Source: Streptomyces sp. KMM 9044
Lineage (GTDB): Bacteria > Actinomycetota > Actinomycetes > Streptomycetales > Streptomycetaceae
Length of the DNA: 64,000 bases
Assembly (NCBI RefSeq): GCF_024701375.2
Contig: NZ_CP113910.1
Location: 5,332,001-5,396,000, forward strand
Direction: 5' to 3'
Both the position numbers and the translations under genes were made by a program. Within the stretch, counting starts at the first letter, position 1. Every line of letters begins with the position of its first letter. The notes under the pieces are model-generated. The model saw nothing but the letters and a program-made list of their open reading frames with translations. It did no database searches and was not told where the DNA came from. Shown piece after piece: positions 55,393-63,665 of this stretch.

Positions 55393-56286
55393 ATCCCTCT
55401 CCCGTCGTACTGTCGTTCGCCTGCCCGATGGCCATTGTCCCACCGGTCAGGGACGAACACACGGGTCGTTCGGTTCGCCGTACGGACCGTGATGCTCCCG
55501 TCGCCGGTGCGGACGTCGGCCAGAGGGGAACTGGTGTCGTCGCGCGGCACCGGCACCTTCTCTGCGCCGTCACCGGTCCCGGTCGTCACCCGGTAGGTGG
55601 CCCGGGGCAGTTCGACGGTGACGGAACCGTCGCCGGTGCGGGACTCCACCAGGTCGGGGACGGTGCTCAGTTCCAGGCGGACCGAGCCGTCGCCGGTCCG
55701 GGCGCGCACCGTGCGGGAGGCGACCTCGGCCCGCACCGACCCGTCGACGGTCCGCACGTCCAGGGGACCGGTGGTTTCGGTGACGTGCACGGAGCCGTCC
55801 CCGGTACGGATGTCCCGCGCGTCACGGAAGCCCCGGGCGCGCACACTGCCGTCGCCCTCCTCGACCTTCACGGCGGCTTTGCGGGGGAGCTCGATACGGT
55901 GCTTGGCCGAGCAGCCGGCGACGATGCCGGAGCACTTGATCCGCGGCTTCAGCCGGTCGCCCTCCAGTGACCAGGCGGCCTCCGGGTCCGTGCCGAGGGC
56001 GACGGCGCCCTGGAACCACCGGGCGACCTCGATCCTCCCCGACGGGCTGCGGTCCGTGGCGACGGTCGGGCGCGGAGGCGTCGGAGTCGACGGTGAGGGT
56101 GCTGCCGGGCAGGCCGGAGGACCGGCGGTCGGGGCCGGTGTCGTCCGAGGCCGCCGCCCCGCAGGCCGTCAGCCCGCCGACGAGCACCACGGCGGCCCCG
56201 CCCAGGGCGACCGCACGCGACCGCACGCCACGGGAGGAGCCGGTGGGGGTGCGGGTCGTGCCGGTGGTGTCGGACGTGCGGGTCAT
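55389..56286 (-). pseudogene. DUF4097-type beta-repeat lipoprotein with one frameshift
   Basis: From ATG 56286 (GGGGGAG 7 nt upstream) the N-terminus has a lipoprotein signal ending LTAC and continues to TLTVDSDASAP near 56070. The frame then changes and proceeds to KVEEGDGSVRARGF, with six repeats of the RTGDGSV/VDGSV type, a beta-helix-like DUF4097 pattern, to the TGA at 55389. The total is not a multiple of three. The second part alone (about 55389-55871) could be expressed. True mutation or a one-base error in a CG run. Confidence 0.75.
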
Positions 56287-56548
56287 GACGGTCTCCCCCG
56301 GGATGGACGGTCGCGCTTTCCGGCGCTCTTCGGCCGTGCGGAAACGGGCCCCGCCCGGGGATCCGGGCCGCTACCGGAACCGAGGTGGGGTTGTCCCCAG
56401 CACGGCCCCCGCACAGGCCCCCGGGAAGAACCCGGAGGCGACCCGGAAGGAATGCCGCCCGGACGGATCGCGGCAGGACCCGGGAGCCCGGATCGTTCCC
56501 CGGGCCATGTAGGGTGTCGATTCGGCCCGGGCGCTGCGCCCGGGGCCC

Positions 56549-56620
<72 letters not shown>

Positions 56621-56683
56621 CCGGTACCAGGGTCCTTCGGAACTTCTCCGGAGGGCCCTGTGCCGTTCGCACCGGGAACGCCC

Positions 56684-57040
56684 CTAAGGGGACGGCTCCC
56701 TCCCGCCCGGCGGCGGTGTCCCGTGCGCGTGCTTCAGCCGGGAGCGGGCCTGGACGCGGTCGACGCCGGCCAGGTCCGCCCAGTACCGGTGGGTGCTGAC
56801 GAACACCACCAGCTCGTGCTCCCGGCGCCGGAGTTTCTCCACCTCGGCCTGCTCGTCGTCCGTCCAGCCGGGTGAGGCGGGGCGCTCCACCAGGCGCCAG
56901 CCGGTGTCGTCGCTGAACCCGTCGAGAGGTTCCACCGACCAGGGAAGCCGTCTCAACAGGGCCGACAGCTCTGCCTGGACCTGACGCAGCTCCTCCTGAC
57001 CGGCGAGGAGGTCACTTGGAAAGTCATAGGTCGCAGCCAC
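56684..57040 (-). CDS. Small conserved actinobacterial protein, unknown function
   Basis: 118 residues, GTG 57040. It contains MAATYDFPSDLLAGQEELRQVQAELSALLRRLPWSVEPLDGF and GWTDDEQAEVEKLRRREHELVVFVSTHRYWADLAG, a mainly helical soluble protein with a likely short coiled coil. No domain is recognised. TATCAT lies 6 nt before the start with no ribosome site, which suggests a leaderless transcript. It is divergent from the DUF2277 gene. Confidence 0.72.
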   Translation of the reverse strand: MAATYDFPSDLLAGQEELRQVQAELSALLRRLPWSVEPLDGFSDDTGWRLVERPASPGWTDDEQAEVEKLRRREHELVVFVSTHRYWADLAGVDRVQARSRLKHAHGTPPPGGREPSP

Positions 57041-57178
57041 GCGCTAATGATACGCCTGTTCGATTTTGGGTGGCGAGTCAACCAGGGGGTCGCCTCGGCC
57101 GGTTCACCCGATCGGGCAAGTCCCGGAACGCGGTCGTCCGGCATGGCTTTCAGGGCCCCTCGGGGTGAGACTGGGGGC

Positions 57179-57421
57179 ATGTGCCGGAGTATCAAGACCC
57201 TGCGTCCGCCCGCGTTGTCCGAGGAGGCCACCGAGGACGAGATCAGGGCCGCGGCCCTGCAGTACGTGAGGAAGGTGTCCGGCTTCCGGGCGCCGGCCGC
57301 CCACAACCGTGAGGTCTTCGACCGGGCCGTGGACGCGGTCGTCGAGGCCACGGCCGACCTGCTGGACGGCCTGGAGGTGCGCGGCGCGAGCACCGGCGTG
57401 GTGGAGAGGCGGGACGGATAG
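57179..57421 (+). CDS. DUF2277 protein
   Basis: 80 residues, ATG 57179. MCRSIKTLRPPALSEEATEDEIRAAALQYVRKVSGFRAPAAHNREVFDRAVDAVVEATADLLDGL is an unmistakable DUF2277 protein, small and helical, widely distributed, with unknown function. A G-rich stretch precedes the start as a ribosome site. Confidence 0.9.
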   Translation: MCRSIKTLRPPALSEEATEDEIRAAALQYVRKVSGFRAPAAHNREVFDRAVDAVVEATADLLDGLEVRGASTGVVERRDG

Positions 57422-57485
57422 GCGGGGCAGGCGGGGCGGACGACGCGGCGGGCGGTGAGGAGGGCGGTGAGGGCCGCTGCCCGCG

Positions 57486-58112
57486 CTACGACGCCTTCGC
57501 CGGCTGGGCGACGACGCCCGCGCCGGGCATCGGCCGCCTGCGCATCAGGTAGGCCGCCCCCGCACCCGCCCCGAACAGCGCGGCGACCGACACCGCGGTG
57601 GCGAGCCAGGTCGCGCCCAGCCAGTGGGCGCCGAGGTAGCCGAGGGCCACGCTGTAGGCGGCCCAGGACAGCCCGGCCAGCGCCGACCAGGGGAGGAAGT
57701 CGCGGGCCCGGCGCCGGGCGGCTCCCGCGCCGAGCGAGACCAGCGAGCGGCCGGCCGGGGCGAAACGGGCGAGGACGACCAGACCTCCGCCGCCCCGGGC
57801 CAGCGCGCCGCCGAGACGTTCCTGCGCGCCGGTCAGCCGTCTGGACCGGGCGAGCGCCCGGTCCAGGCGGTCACCGCAGCGCCAGGCGAGACGGTAGGCG
57901 ACCAGGTCGCCCAGGACGGAGGCGGTGGCGGCGCACAGCGTCAGGATCAGGATGCCGGGCACGTCGGTCGCGGTGCCCGCGGCGGCGGCCGTGGCCGCGG
58001 CGATCACGAGGACCCCGCTCGGCAGCACCGGCAGGAACACGTCGAGCAGGACCGAGAGGGCCACCACCGCATAGACCCATGGGCTGCCGATCAGCGACCC
58101 GAAACTCTCCAC
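57486..58112 (-). CDS. DedA/VTT-family membrane protein 2
   Basis: 208 residues, GTG 58112 with GGGGAG upstream. VTT-domain features are LDVFLPVLPSGVLVIAAA, LGDLVAYRLAWRCGDRL, RFAPAGRSLVSLGAGA and LPWSALAGLSWAAYSVALGYLG. It is shorter and diverged from the DedA protein at 52833-53594. Likely a lipid-transport membrane protein. Confidence 0.88.
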   Translation of the reverse strand: MESFGSLIGSPWVYAVVALSVLLDVFLPVLPSGVLVIAAATAAAAGTATDVPGILILTLCAATASVLGDLVAYRLAWRCGDRLDRALARSRRLTGAQERLGGALARGGGGLVVLARFAPAGRSLVSLGAGAARRRARDFLPWSALAGLSWAAYSVALGYLGAHWLGATWLATAVSVAALFGAGAGAAYLMRRRPMPGAGVVAQPAKAS

Positions 58113-58308
58113 CCGGACTCCCCGTTGCTCCTCCGTCGGCCAGACCGTGCCGCGGTGTCGCGGGGGGAGCGGCAGGAGAATGACTGTTGACAGTCACTGA
58201 GAGTACGCCGGGCAGATGACGGAAAGGTCACGAAGGGTTCGTGCGTGCGGCACCGGGAGTTCGCGTTCCCCTGCGGCCTCCGTTCGCGAACTCCCCCTCC
58301 GGCACCGG

Positions 58309-58350
58309 ACGGTGCTCTCCCCGGGGCGTGAGAACCGGGGAGAGCACCGT
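58309..58350 (-). terminator. DoxX gene terminator
   Basis: A perfect 16-bp stem (58309-58324 with 58335-58350) and a 10-nt loop, followed on the minus strand's upstream side by a (GGGGGC)n-type simple run (58351-58380) before the DoxX stop. Confidence 0.85.
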
Positions 58351-58390
58351 GGGGGCGGGGGCGGGGGCGGGGGTGGGGGCCCGCGGAAGG

Positions 58391-58849
58391 TCAGGCCGTC
58401 ACCGGGGTCCGCTCGGCCGTGTGCTGCTCCACGGTCCGTGTCCGGGCGCGGCGGGTGAACAGGCGGTCCAGGCCGAAGGCGCCGGAGCCGGTGAACACCA
58501 GCAGGAGCATGGCCCAGCAGTACAGGGCCGCGCCCTCGCCGTTGTTCTGGATCGGCCACAGGGCCTCAGGCTGGTGCACCTTGAAGTAGGCGTAGGCCAT
58601 CGCGCCCGACGATATGAACGCGGCGGCACGGGTGCCCAGTCCGAGCAGGACGAGGCTGCCGCCGACGAGCTCGATCACCGCCGCGTACCAGGTGGGCCAG
58701 GCACCGGTCCCGGCGGTGCCGCCGCTGCCGTCCGTGCCGCCGAGCACGCCGAACAGGGCGACGGCGCCGTGGCAGGCGAAGAGCAGGCCGACGACGATGC
58801 GGAAGAGGCCGAGGGCGTACGGCTGGGCGCTGTTGAGACGTTCGGGCAT
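58391..58849 (-). CDS. DoxX-family membrane protein
   Basis: 152 residues, ATG 58849 with GGAG upstream. Four hydrophobic helices: YALGLFRIVVGLLFACHGAVALFG, WYAAVIELVGGSLVLLGLGTRAAAFISSGAMAYAYF and AALYCWAMLLLVFTGSGAFGLDRL. This is the DoxX pattern. DoxX proteins take part in thiosulfate and redox-stress membrane complexes in other bacteria; here it stands alone. Confidence 0.9.
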   Translation of the reverse strand: MPERLNSAQPYALGLFRIVVGLLFACHGAVALFGVLGGTDGSGGTAGTGAWPTWYAAVIELVGGSLVLLGLGTRAAAFISSGAMAYAYFKVHQPEALWPIQNNGEGAALYCWAMLLLVFTGSGAFGLDRLFTRRARTRTVEQHTAERTPVTA

Positions 58850-58918
58850 GTGGGGGGTCTCCTTCGGTAGGCCGTCCCGGAACGGGCCGGTCCGGGACGG
58901 GAGCCGAGCCGAGAACCC

Positions 58919-58948
58919 ACGTTAGGTGCCCCCCCTTATGCTTGCAAG
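58919..58948 (-). promoter_or_regulatory. DoxX promoter with CTTGCAAG palindrome
   Basis: On the minus strand TTGCAA (58942-58947) and TAACGT (58919-58924) are spaced 17 bp and lie about 65 nt before the DoxX start. The palindrome CTTGCAAG (58941-58948) overlaps the -35, a typical repressor position, possibly for a HxlR- or MarR-type regulator. Confidence 0.6.
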
Positions 58949-59097
58949 TTCAACATTTGGCCACGGGGTGCCGTGGAAAACGGAGGGCCGGCCGCCTGCT
59001 GCCGCACGTGAACGCTCCCCGCTCCCCGTCCTCGCGCTCAACGGGGTGACCGAATACACCCCCGGCGTCACAGCGGACTCACAGGTTCGACCTCGTG

Positions 59098-60843
59098 TCA
59101 CCTGCTGAGTTCGGTCTCCGTCACCGTTCCCAGCCGGACACCCGGCCCCGCTCCCGGCCGCACCGCCTCCGTCTCCGGCGCCGGGTCCTGCGCCGCGCGC
59201 GCGTGCTCCAGCCGCAGCACCGCCGAACGCCCGCGCATCGTCAGCGTCATGAGCTGGTTGCCGAACCAGGGCCCGCCCGTCTTGCGCCACTTGACGGGCG
59301 GCTGCCCCGCGCGCCCGTGCCTGGCAAAGACGCGGCCGACGCCCCGGGCGACGGCGCTCCAGCCGAAGCGGAACCCGAGCCGGATCGACAGGGGGATGGA
59401 GTTGTGCACGGGGGAGCAGGTCAGCTGCACCACCCGGGCATCCGGCCCGCGCCCCTGCCCGTTCCCGCCCCGGAGTCCCCGCTCCGGCCCGTCCGCGCCC
59501 CAGCTCGGCTCCGCCGCATACGCGTGATGGACGTCCCCGGAGAGCACGCACACGGTCGCCGGCGCGTCCGGCCCCGTACCGGCCTCGGCGATCAGCTCCG
59601 CCAGCTCCCCGAAGGACTCCGGGAACGCCGCCCAGTGCTCCAGATCAGCCGCCCGCCGCAGCCACTCCCCGAACCGGGCCCAGCGGGGCCCCTTGTCACC
59701 CCGGGCCAGCGCGGAACTCCACCCCTCGACATCGTGCACCAGATGCGGGAGCAGCCAGGGCAGGGACGTGCCGATGAGGAGGTGGTCGTACCCGCCGCGC
59801 CCGTCCAGCGCCTGTTCGCGCAGCCAGGCCACCTCGGCGGGGTCGAGCATCGCACGCTCGCCTTCCGTCAGGACCCGGGCCGCCCGCGTGTCCACCATCA
59901 GCAGCCGCACCCGGCCGAAGTCGCGCCGGTAACTCCAGCGCGCCGAGGCCGTGTCCGCCTCGGCGCCGGCGGCGAAGGCCCGCAACGCGTGCGTGCCGTC
60001 CGGCAGTTCCCGTACGGACGCGTACAGCGGGTCCGCGGCCAGTTCGCGCGGGGAGAGATTGCCGAGATGCTGGTACACCCAGTACGACATCAGGCCGCTG
60101 CGCACCCGCTCGCCCCACCACGGCGTGGCCCGCATGTCGGCGACCCACGAGGCGGAGGTGTTCCAGTCGTCGATCACGTCGTGGTCGTCGAAGACCATGC
60201 ACGTGGGAACCGTCGAGAGCAGCCAGCGCACCTGCGGGTCGAGCCAGGACTCGTAGTAGAGGTGGGTGTACTCCTCGTAGTCCGCCACCTGGTCGCCCGG
60301 CGCGTCGGCGAGGTCGCGGCGGGCGGCGAGATACGCGCGGGTGGCGTCGGAGGTCTCGTCGGCGTACACCTGGTCGCCCAGGAGGAGCAGCACGTCGGGC
60401 CGCTCGCCGTCCGGGTCGGCTGCGATGCGCGCGGCCAGGCCGTGCAGTGCGTCGGGGCCGACGGGATCGTGCTCGCCGGCCGGCGGGGACGCCCAGCGGC
60501 AGGAGCCGAAGGCGACCCGCACGCCGTCACCGGCTCCGGAGCCGGGAGTGGCGATGACGGAGGGCGGCAGCGACGCGAAGGCCCTGTCCTCGGCGTTCCC
60601 GGCCGGCGGCCACACCCGGGCCCGGTCGAGGAACACCTCGTACGGCGTCGTCGTGCCCGGGGTCAGGCCGGTCACCTCGACGAGCGCGTAGTGGTGCCCC
60701 GCGACCTGGAAGGTGCGGGCCGTCCCGCCGGATCCGTCCGCGCAGCGCACCTCGGCGGTGCCCGGCCGGTCGGTCTCGGCCCAGACGGTCGCGGACGAGC
60801 CGTCGATGTACCTCAGCAGTGGTCCGAGGCGCAGTCCGGTCAT
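59098..60843 (-). CDS. PhoD-like alkaline phosphatase/phosphodiesterase
   Basis: 581 residues, ATG 60843. A PhoD N-terminal beta domain (VWAETDRPGTAEVRC; LVEVTGLTPGTTTPYEVF) is followed by the metallophosphatase core: VAFGSCR, LLLGDQVYADE (metal ligands), MVFDDHDVIDDWN and VLSGDVHHAYAAE. No export signal is seen, unlike classic secreted PhoD, so it may be a cytosolic homologue, or export is cryptic. Phosphate-ester hydrolysis with Ca/Fe is expected. Confidence 0.92.
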   Translation of the reverse strand: MTGLRLGPLLRYIDGSSATVWAETDRPGTAEVRCADGSGGTARTFQVAGHHYALVEVTGLTPGTTTPYEVFLDRARVWPPAGNAEDRAFASLPPSVIATPGSGAGDGVRVAFGSCRWASPPAGEHDPVGPDALHGLAARIAADPDGERPDVLLLLGDQVYADETSDATRAYLAARRDLADAPGDQVADYEEYTHLYYESWLDPQVRWLLSTVPTCMVFDDHDVIDDWNTSASWVADMRATPWWGERVRSGLMSYWVYQHLGNLSPRELAADPLYASVRELPDGTHALRAFAAGAEADTASARWSYRRDFGRVRLLMVDTRAARVLTEGERAMLDPAEVAWLREQALDGRGGYDHLLIGTSLPWLLPHLVHDVEGWSSALARGDKGPRWARFGEWLRRAADLEHWAAFPESFGELAELIAEAGTGPDAPATVCVLSGDVHHAYAAEPSWGADGPERGLRGGNGQGRGPDARVVQLTCSPVHNSIPLSIRLGFRFGWSAVARGVGRVFARHGRAGQPPVKWRKTGGPWFGNQLMTLTMRGRSAVLRLEHARAAQDPAPETEAVRPGAGPGVRLGTVTETELSR

Positions 60844-60942
60844 GGTGGTGATCCCTTCCCTCCGTCGCCCCGTACGGTACGGAACGGCGGAGGGGTCCGG
60901 GGGATCTCGGGCCGGTCGCGGCGTTCTGCGCGGTCGGCGGCC

Positions 60943-61587
60943 TCAGCAGCTCGCGAGGTAGCCCTGCAGGGCGGACTTCTCGGCCGAGTCGACCGACAGG
61001 CCGTAGTAGTACTTCACCTGCACCCAGGCGCGGACGTAGGTGCAGCGGTAGGCCGTCCGGGACGGCATCCACTCGGCGGGGTCCTTGTCGCCCTTGGACT
61101 GGTTGACGTTGTCGGTGACCGCGAGCAGTTGCGGGCGGGTCAGGTCGTTGGCGAAGGACTGGCGCCGCGACGTGGTCCAGGACCCGGCGCCGGAGTCCCA
61201 GGCCTCGGCGAGCGGGACGAGGTGGTCGATGTCGACGTCGGAGGCGGCTGACCAGGTGGCGCCGTCGAACGGGGAGTACCAGCTGCCGCTGGTGGAGGCG
61301 CAGGCGGAGTCGGTGACGACGTTCGTGCCGTCGCGCTTGAGGACCGTCTCGCGGGTGTTGCAGGTGCCGCTGATGGTGATCCAGTGGGGGAAGAGGTCGC
61401 GGTTGTAGCCGGTGCGGCTTTCCGTGGACACGGTGAGAGAGGCGAGGTAGGTGCGGGCGGTGGAGGCGCTGACCGGGGTGGGGAGGGCCGCGGAGGCGCT
61501 CGGGCCGTTGAGTGCTCCGGCGGAGGCGATGAGCCCGGTGAGCGCCGCGACTATGCCCAGACGTCGACGCGCGTAGAACTTCGGCAT
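60943..61587 (-). CDS. Secreted HNH (DUF1524) nuclease-like protein
   Basis: 214 residues, ATG 61587. A signal peptide (RRRLGIVAALTGLIASAGALNGPSASA) precedes a DUF1524/GmrSD C-terminal HNH domain: DIDHLVPLAEAWDSGA and DNVNQSKGDKDPAEWMPS. The mature protein has five cysteines, including the last residue (LASC). Secreted HNH proteins of this kind are common in Streptomyces and are thought to degrade extracellular nucleic acid; activity is inferred from the intact DH...N...N pattern. Confidence 0.92.
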   Translation of the reverse strand: MPKFYARRRLGIVAALTGLIASAGALNGPSASAALPTPVSASTARTYLASLTVSTESRTGYNRDLFPHWITISGTCNTRETVLKRDGTNVVTDSACASTSGSWYSPFDGATWSAASDVDIDHLVPLAEAWDSGAGSWTTSRRQSFANDLTRPQLLAVTDNVNQSKGDKDPAEWMPSRTAYRCTYVRAWVQVKYYYGLSVDSAEKSALQGYLASC

Positions 61588-61860
61588 GCGAACTCCCTTG
61601 TGGCATGGGGCCGTTGAAGTGCGAGCAAGGGGAATGCTCGCCTCGCGGTATTACGGGGAGGAGTGGACCCGGTGAGAAGTTAATGACGTGTGCATGGCGT
61701 GTCTAGGCATGCTGCGGTGCCGATGTGGTGCGGATGCCGTGCGGGCGTGACGCTTCCGCGGGAGCCCCGCAGGGGCGGACGGGGCGCGGAGGAGGGTGCG
61801 GGTCCGCACGGAGACGCGCGTACGGGGACTCGGGCCGGGCTCGCGTACGATGGACGGCGC

Positions 61861-61985
61861 AGAGGGGGAGTAGCCCTTCGCCGGACCGTCGACATACTGC
61901 TCAGCCCGTCTGGGCCGGCGCCCGGAGGCAGGTCCCGTACAGGGGCCGGCCGGCGAGACCTTCGGCAAGCAGTGCACCGCTCGTG
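61861..61985 (+). ncRNA. yybP-ykoY-like (manganese) riboswitch
   Basis: The leader contains GGGGGAGTAGCCC (61864-61876), GTCGACATACTG (61888-61899) and CGAGACCTTCGGCAAG (61954-61969), which correspond in order and spacing to the conserved segments of the yybP-ykoY motif (GGGGAGUAG, GUCAACAUACU, GAGACCUU). A -10 TACGAT at 61846-61851 places the transcript start just before the aptamer. The switch is followed by a GDT1-type transporter gene, the expected target of the Mn2+-sensing class. The rest of 61588-62089 has no gene. Confidence 0.8.
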
Positions 61986-62089
61986 CCTCTCGGTACGGGC
62001 GTCATGTGTGCTGCCGTGCCGAGGCGTCCCGTGGACACGCAGGACACGCGCAGACTCTCGGCGGGGCAGCCCCGACCGATCGAGGGACC

Positions 62090-62671
62090 TTGATCAACCC
62101 GACCGTGACGGCCGTCGTGTTCGGCGTCGTCCTCCTCGCCGAGCTGCCGGACAAGACCGCGCTCGCCGGCCTCGTCCTCGGCACCCGCTACCGGGCCTCC
62201 TACGTCTTCGCCGGCGTCGCCGCCGCCTTCGCCGTGCACGTCGTGCTCGCGGTGGCGGCCGGCAGCGTGCTCACCCTGCTCCCACAACAGCTCGTGCACG
62301 CGGTCACGGGCGTGCTTTTCCTGGGCGGCGCGGCGATGCTGCTGTTCAAGAAGGACGAGGGCGACGAGGAGATCCGCAAGCCGGAGAACCAGTCCTTCTG
62401 GAAGGTGTCCGGGGCGGGCTTCATGCTCATCCTGGTCGCCGAGTTCGGCGACCTCACCCAGATCATGACGGCCAACCTCGCCGCCCGTTACGGCGACCCG
62501 CTCTCGGTCGGTCTGGGCGCGGTGCTGGCGTTGTGGGCGGTGGCCGGGCTGGGCATCGTCGGCGGAAAGGCCCTGATGAAGCGGGTGCCGCTGAAGCTGA
62601 TCACCCGGATCGCGGCGCTGCTGATGCTGGGGCTCGGCGTGTGGAGCCTGTGGGAAGCGGTGACCGGCTGA
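62090..62671 (+). CDS. TMEM165/GDT1-family manganese (calcium) transporter
   Basis: 193 residues from TTG 62090, with GAGGGA upstream. The two UPF0016 signature motifs are present: FLAELPDKTALAGL-like (LLAELPDKTALAGL) and LVAEFGDLTQIMTANLAA. Six hydrophobic helices are arranged as two repeats joined by a charged loop (KKDEGDEEIRKPENQ). Bacterial members such as MneA export Mn2+, and the upstream Mn-type riboswitch supports this function. The TTG start suggests modest translation under riboswitch control. Confidence 0.93.
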   Translation: MINPTVTAVVFGVVLLAELPDKTALAGLVLGTRYRASYVFAGVAAAFAVHVVLAVAAGSVLTLLPQQLVHAVTGVLFLGGAAMLLFKKDEGDEEIRKPENQSFWKVSGAGFMLILVAEFGDLTQIMTANLAARYGDPLSVGLGAVLALWAVAGLGIVGGKALMKRVPLKLITRIAALLMLGLGVWSLWEAVTG

Positions 62672-62852
62672 GCGGGGCGAGCCGTGGCCGGCGGGTGGCG
62701 GACCGGGGGGGCGAACGGCGGGTCGGCCGCCCGGCCGGTTCCGTCGGTGGCGGTGGCGGTGGCTGTGGCTGTGGCTGTGGGGGTGCGGGCGGCGGTGATG
62801 GCGCGGCCAACGATCCGTGAATGGTTGGCGGAGAAGCTGGCGGGAGACCGGG

Positions 62853-62878
62853 TTTGTTTTGTATCGTTAATAAACAAA
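62853..62878 (+). promoter_or_regulatory. AT-rich inverted repeat before the HAD gene
   Basis: TTTGTTT (62853-62859) and AAACAAA (62872-62878) form an inverted repeat around GTATCGTTAA, an AT-rich island in very GC-rich DNA, 73 nt before the HAD gene start. ROK- or LacI-type operators look like this. Upstream, 62745-62785 is a run of GTGGCG/GTGGCT repeats. Confidence 0.55.
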
Positions 62879-62950
62879 GTGGCTCCCGCCCGTTTTCCCT
62901 GACCGGCGGGCGGGGCCGCCTTGTCCCCTTCCCGTGCTTTGGAGCTGCCG

Positions 62951-63634
62951 ATGACAGCCACCGCCGTACTCACCGCCCGTGCCCTCCTGCTGGACATGGA
63001 CGGCACCCTCGTCAACTCGGACGCCTCGGTCGAGCGCGTCTGGCGGCGCTGGGCCGAGCGGAACGGGCTCGACGGGAACGAGGTCATGAAGGTCGTGCAC
63101 GGGCGGCAGGGTTACGCCTCGATGGCCCTGCTGCTGCCGGACCGGCCCGTGGAGCAGAACTACGCCGACAACGCGCGCATGCTGGCCGAGGAGACCGCGG
63201 ACGCCGAGGGCGTCGTCGAGATACCGGGCGCCCGCGACTTCCTCGCCTCCCTCGACGGCGTGCCGCACGCCCTGGTGACCTCCGCCGACGTCGCCCTGTC
63301 CGCGGCACGGATGGCCGCCGCCGGACTGGAGCAGCCCCAGGTGCGGGTGACCGCCGAGTCGGTGGGCGCGAGCAAGCCCGACCCCGAGGGCTTCCTCAAG
63401 GGCGCGGCGGAACTGGGCATCGCCCCGGCCGACTGCGTGGTCCTCGAGGACTCCGGGGCGGGGATCGCCGCGGCGCGCGCGGCCGGCATGCGCGTCGTCG
63501 GCATCGGCCCGCGCGCCGGATTCCACACCCCGGACGTGGTCGCACGCGACCTGACCCGGGTACGGGTGGAGCGCGGCGCGGACGGGACGGTCCTGCTGCA
63601 CATCACGGAAACCGGACACACGGCGGGCCGGTAG
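62951..63634 (+). CDS. HAD-superfamily sugar-phosphatase-like hydrolase
   Basis: 227 residues, ATG 62951 with GGAG 6 nt upstream. HAD motifs: LLLDMDGTLVNSD (Asp nucleophile), LVTSAD (motif II), ASKPDPEGF (Lys) and VLEDSGAGIAAARAAGM (motif III/IV). A small helical cap lies between motif I and II, as in beta-phosphoglucomutase and glycerol/2-deoxyglucose phosphatases. The likely substrate is a small sugar phosphate. It is followed by a hairpin overlapping the stop codon. Confidence 0.93.
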   Translation: MTATAVLTARALLLDMDGTLVNSDASVERVWRRWAERNGLDGNEVMKVVHGRQGYASMALLLPDRPVEQNYADNARMLAEETADAEGVVEIPGARDFLASLDGVPHALVTSADVALSAARMAAAGLEQPQVRVTAESVGASKPDPEGFLKGAAELGIAPADCVVLEDSGAGIAAARAAGMRVVGIGPRAGFHTPDVVARDLTRVRVERGADGTVLLHITETGHTAGR

Positions 63635-63646
63635 GGCCGGCCCGCC
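63622..63646. terminator. Terminator overlapping HAD stop
   Basis: GGCGGGCCGG (63622-63631) pairs perfectly with CCGGCCCGCC (63637-63646) around the TAG stop; it lies between two converging genes. Confidence 0.7.
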
Positions 63647-63665
63647 CGAGGCCGGCCCCGTCGCC

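Noticed and set aside
58351..58380. (GGGGGC)n run as a CRISPR-like or satellite array
   Set aside because: Units are only 6 bp without spacers; simple-sequence slippage beside a terminator explains it. No CRISPR array or cas gene is present in the window.
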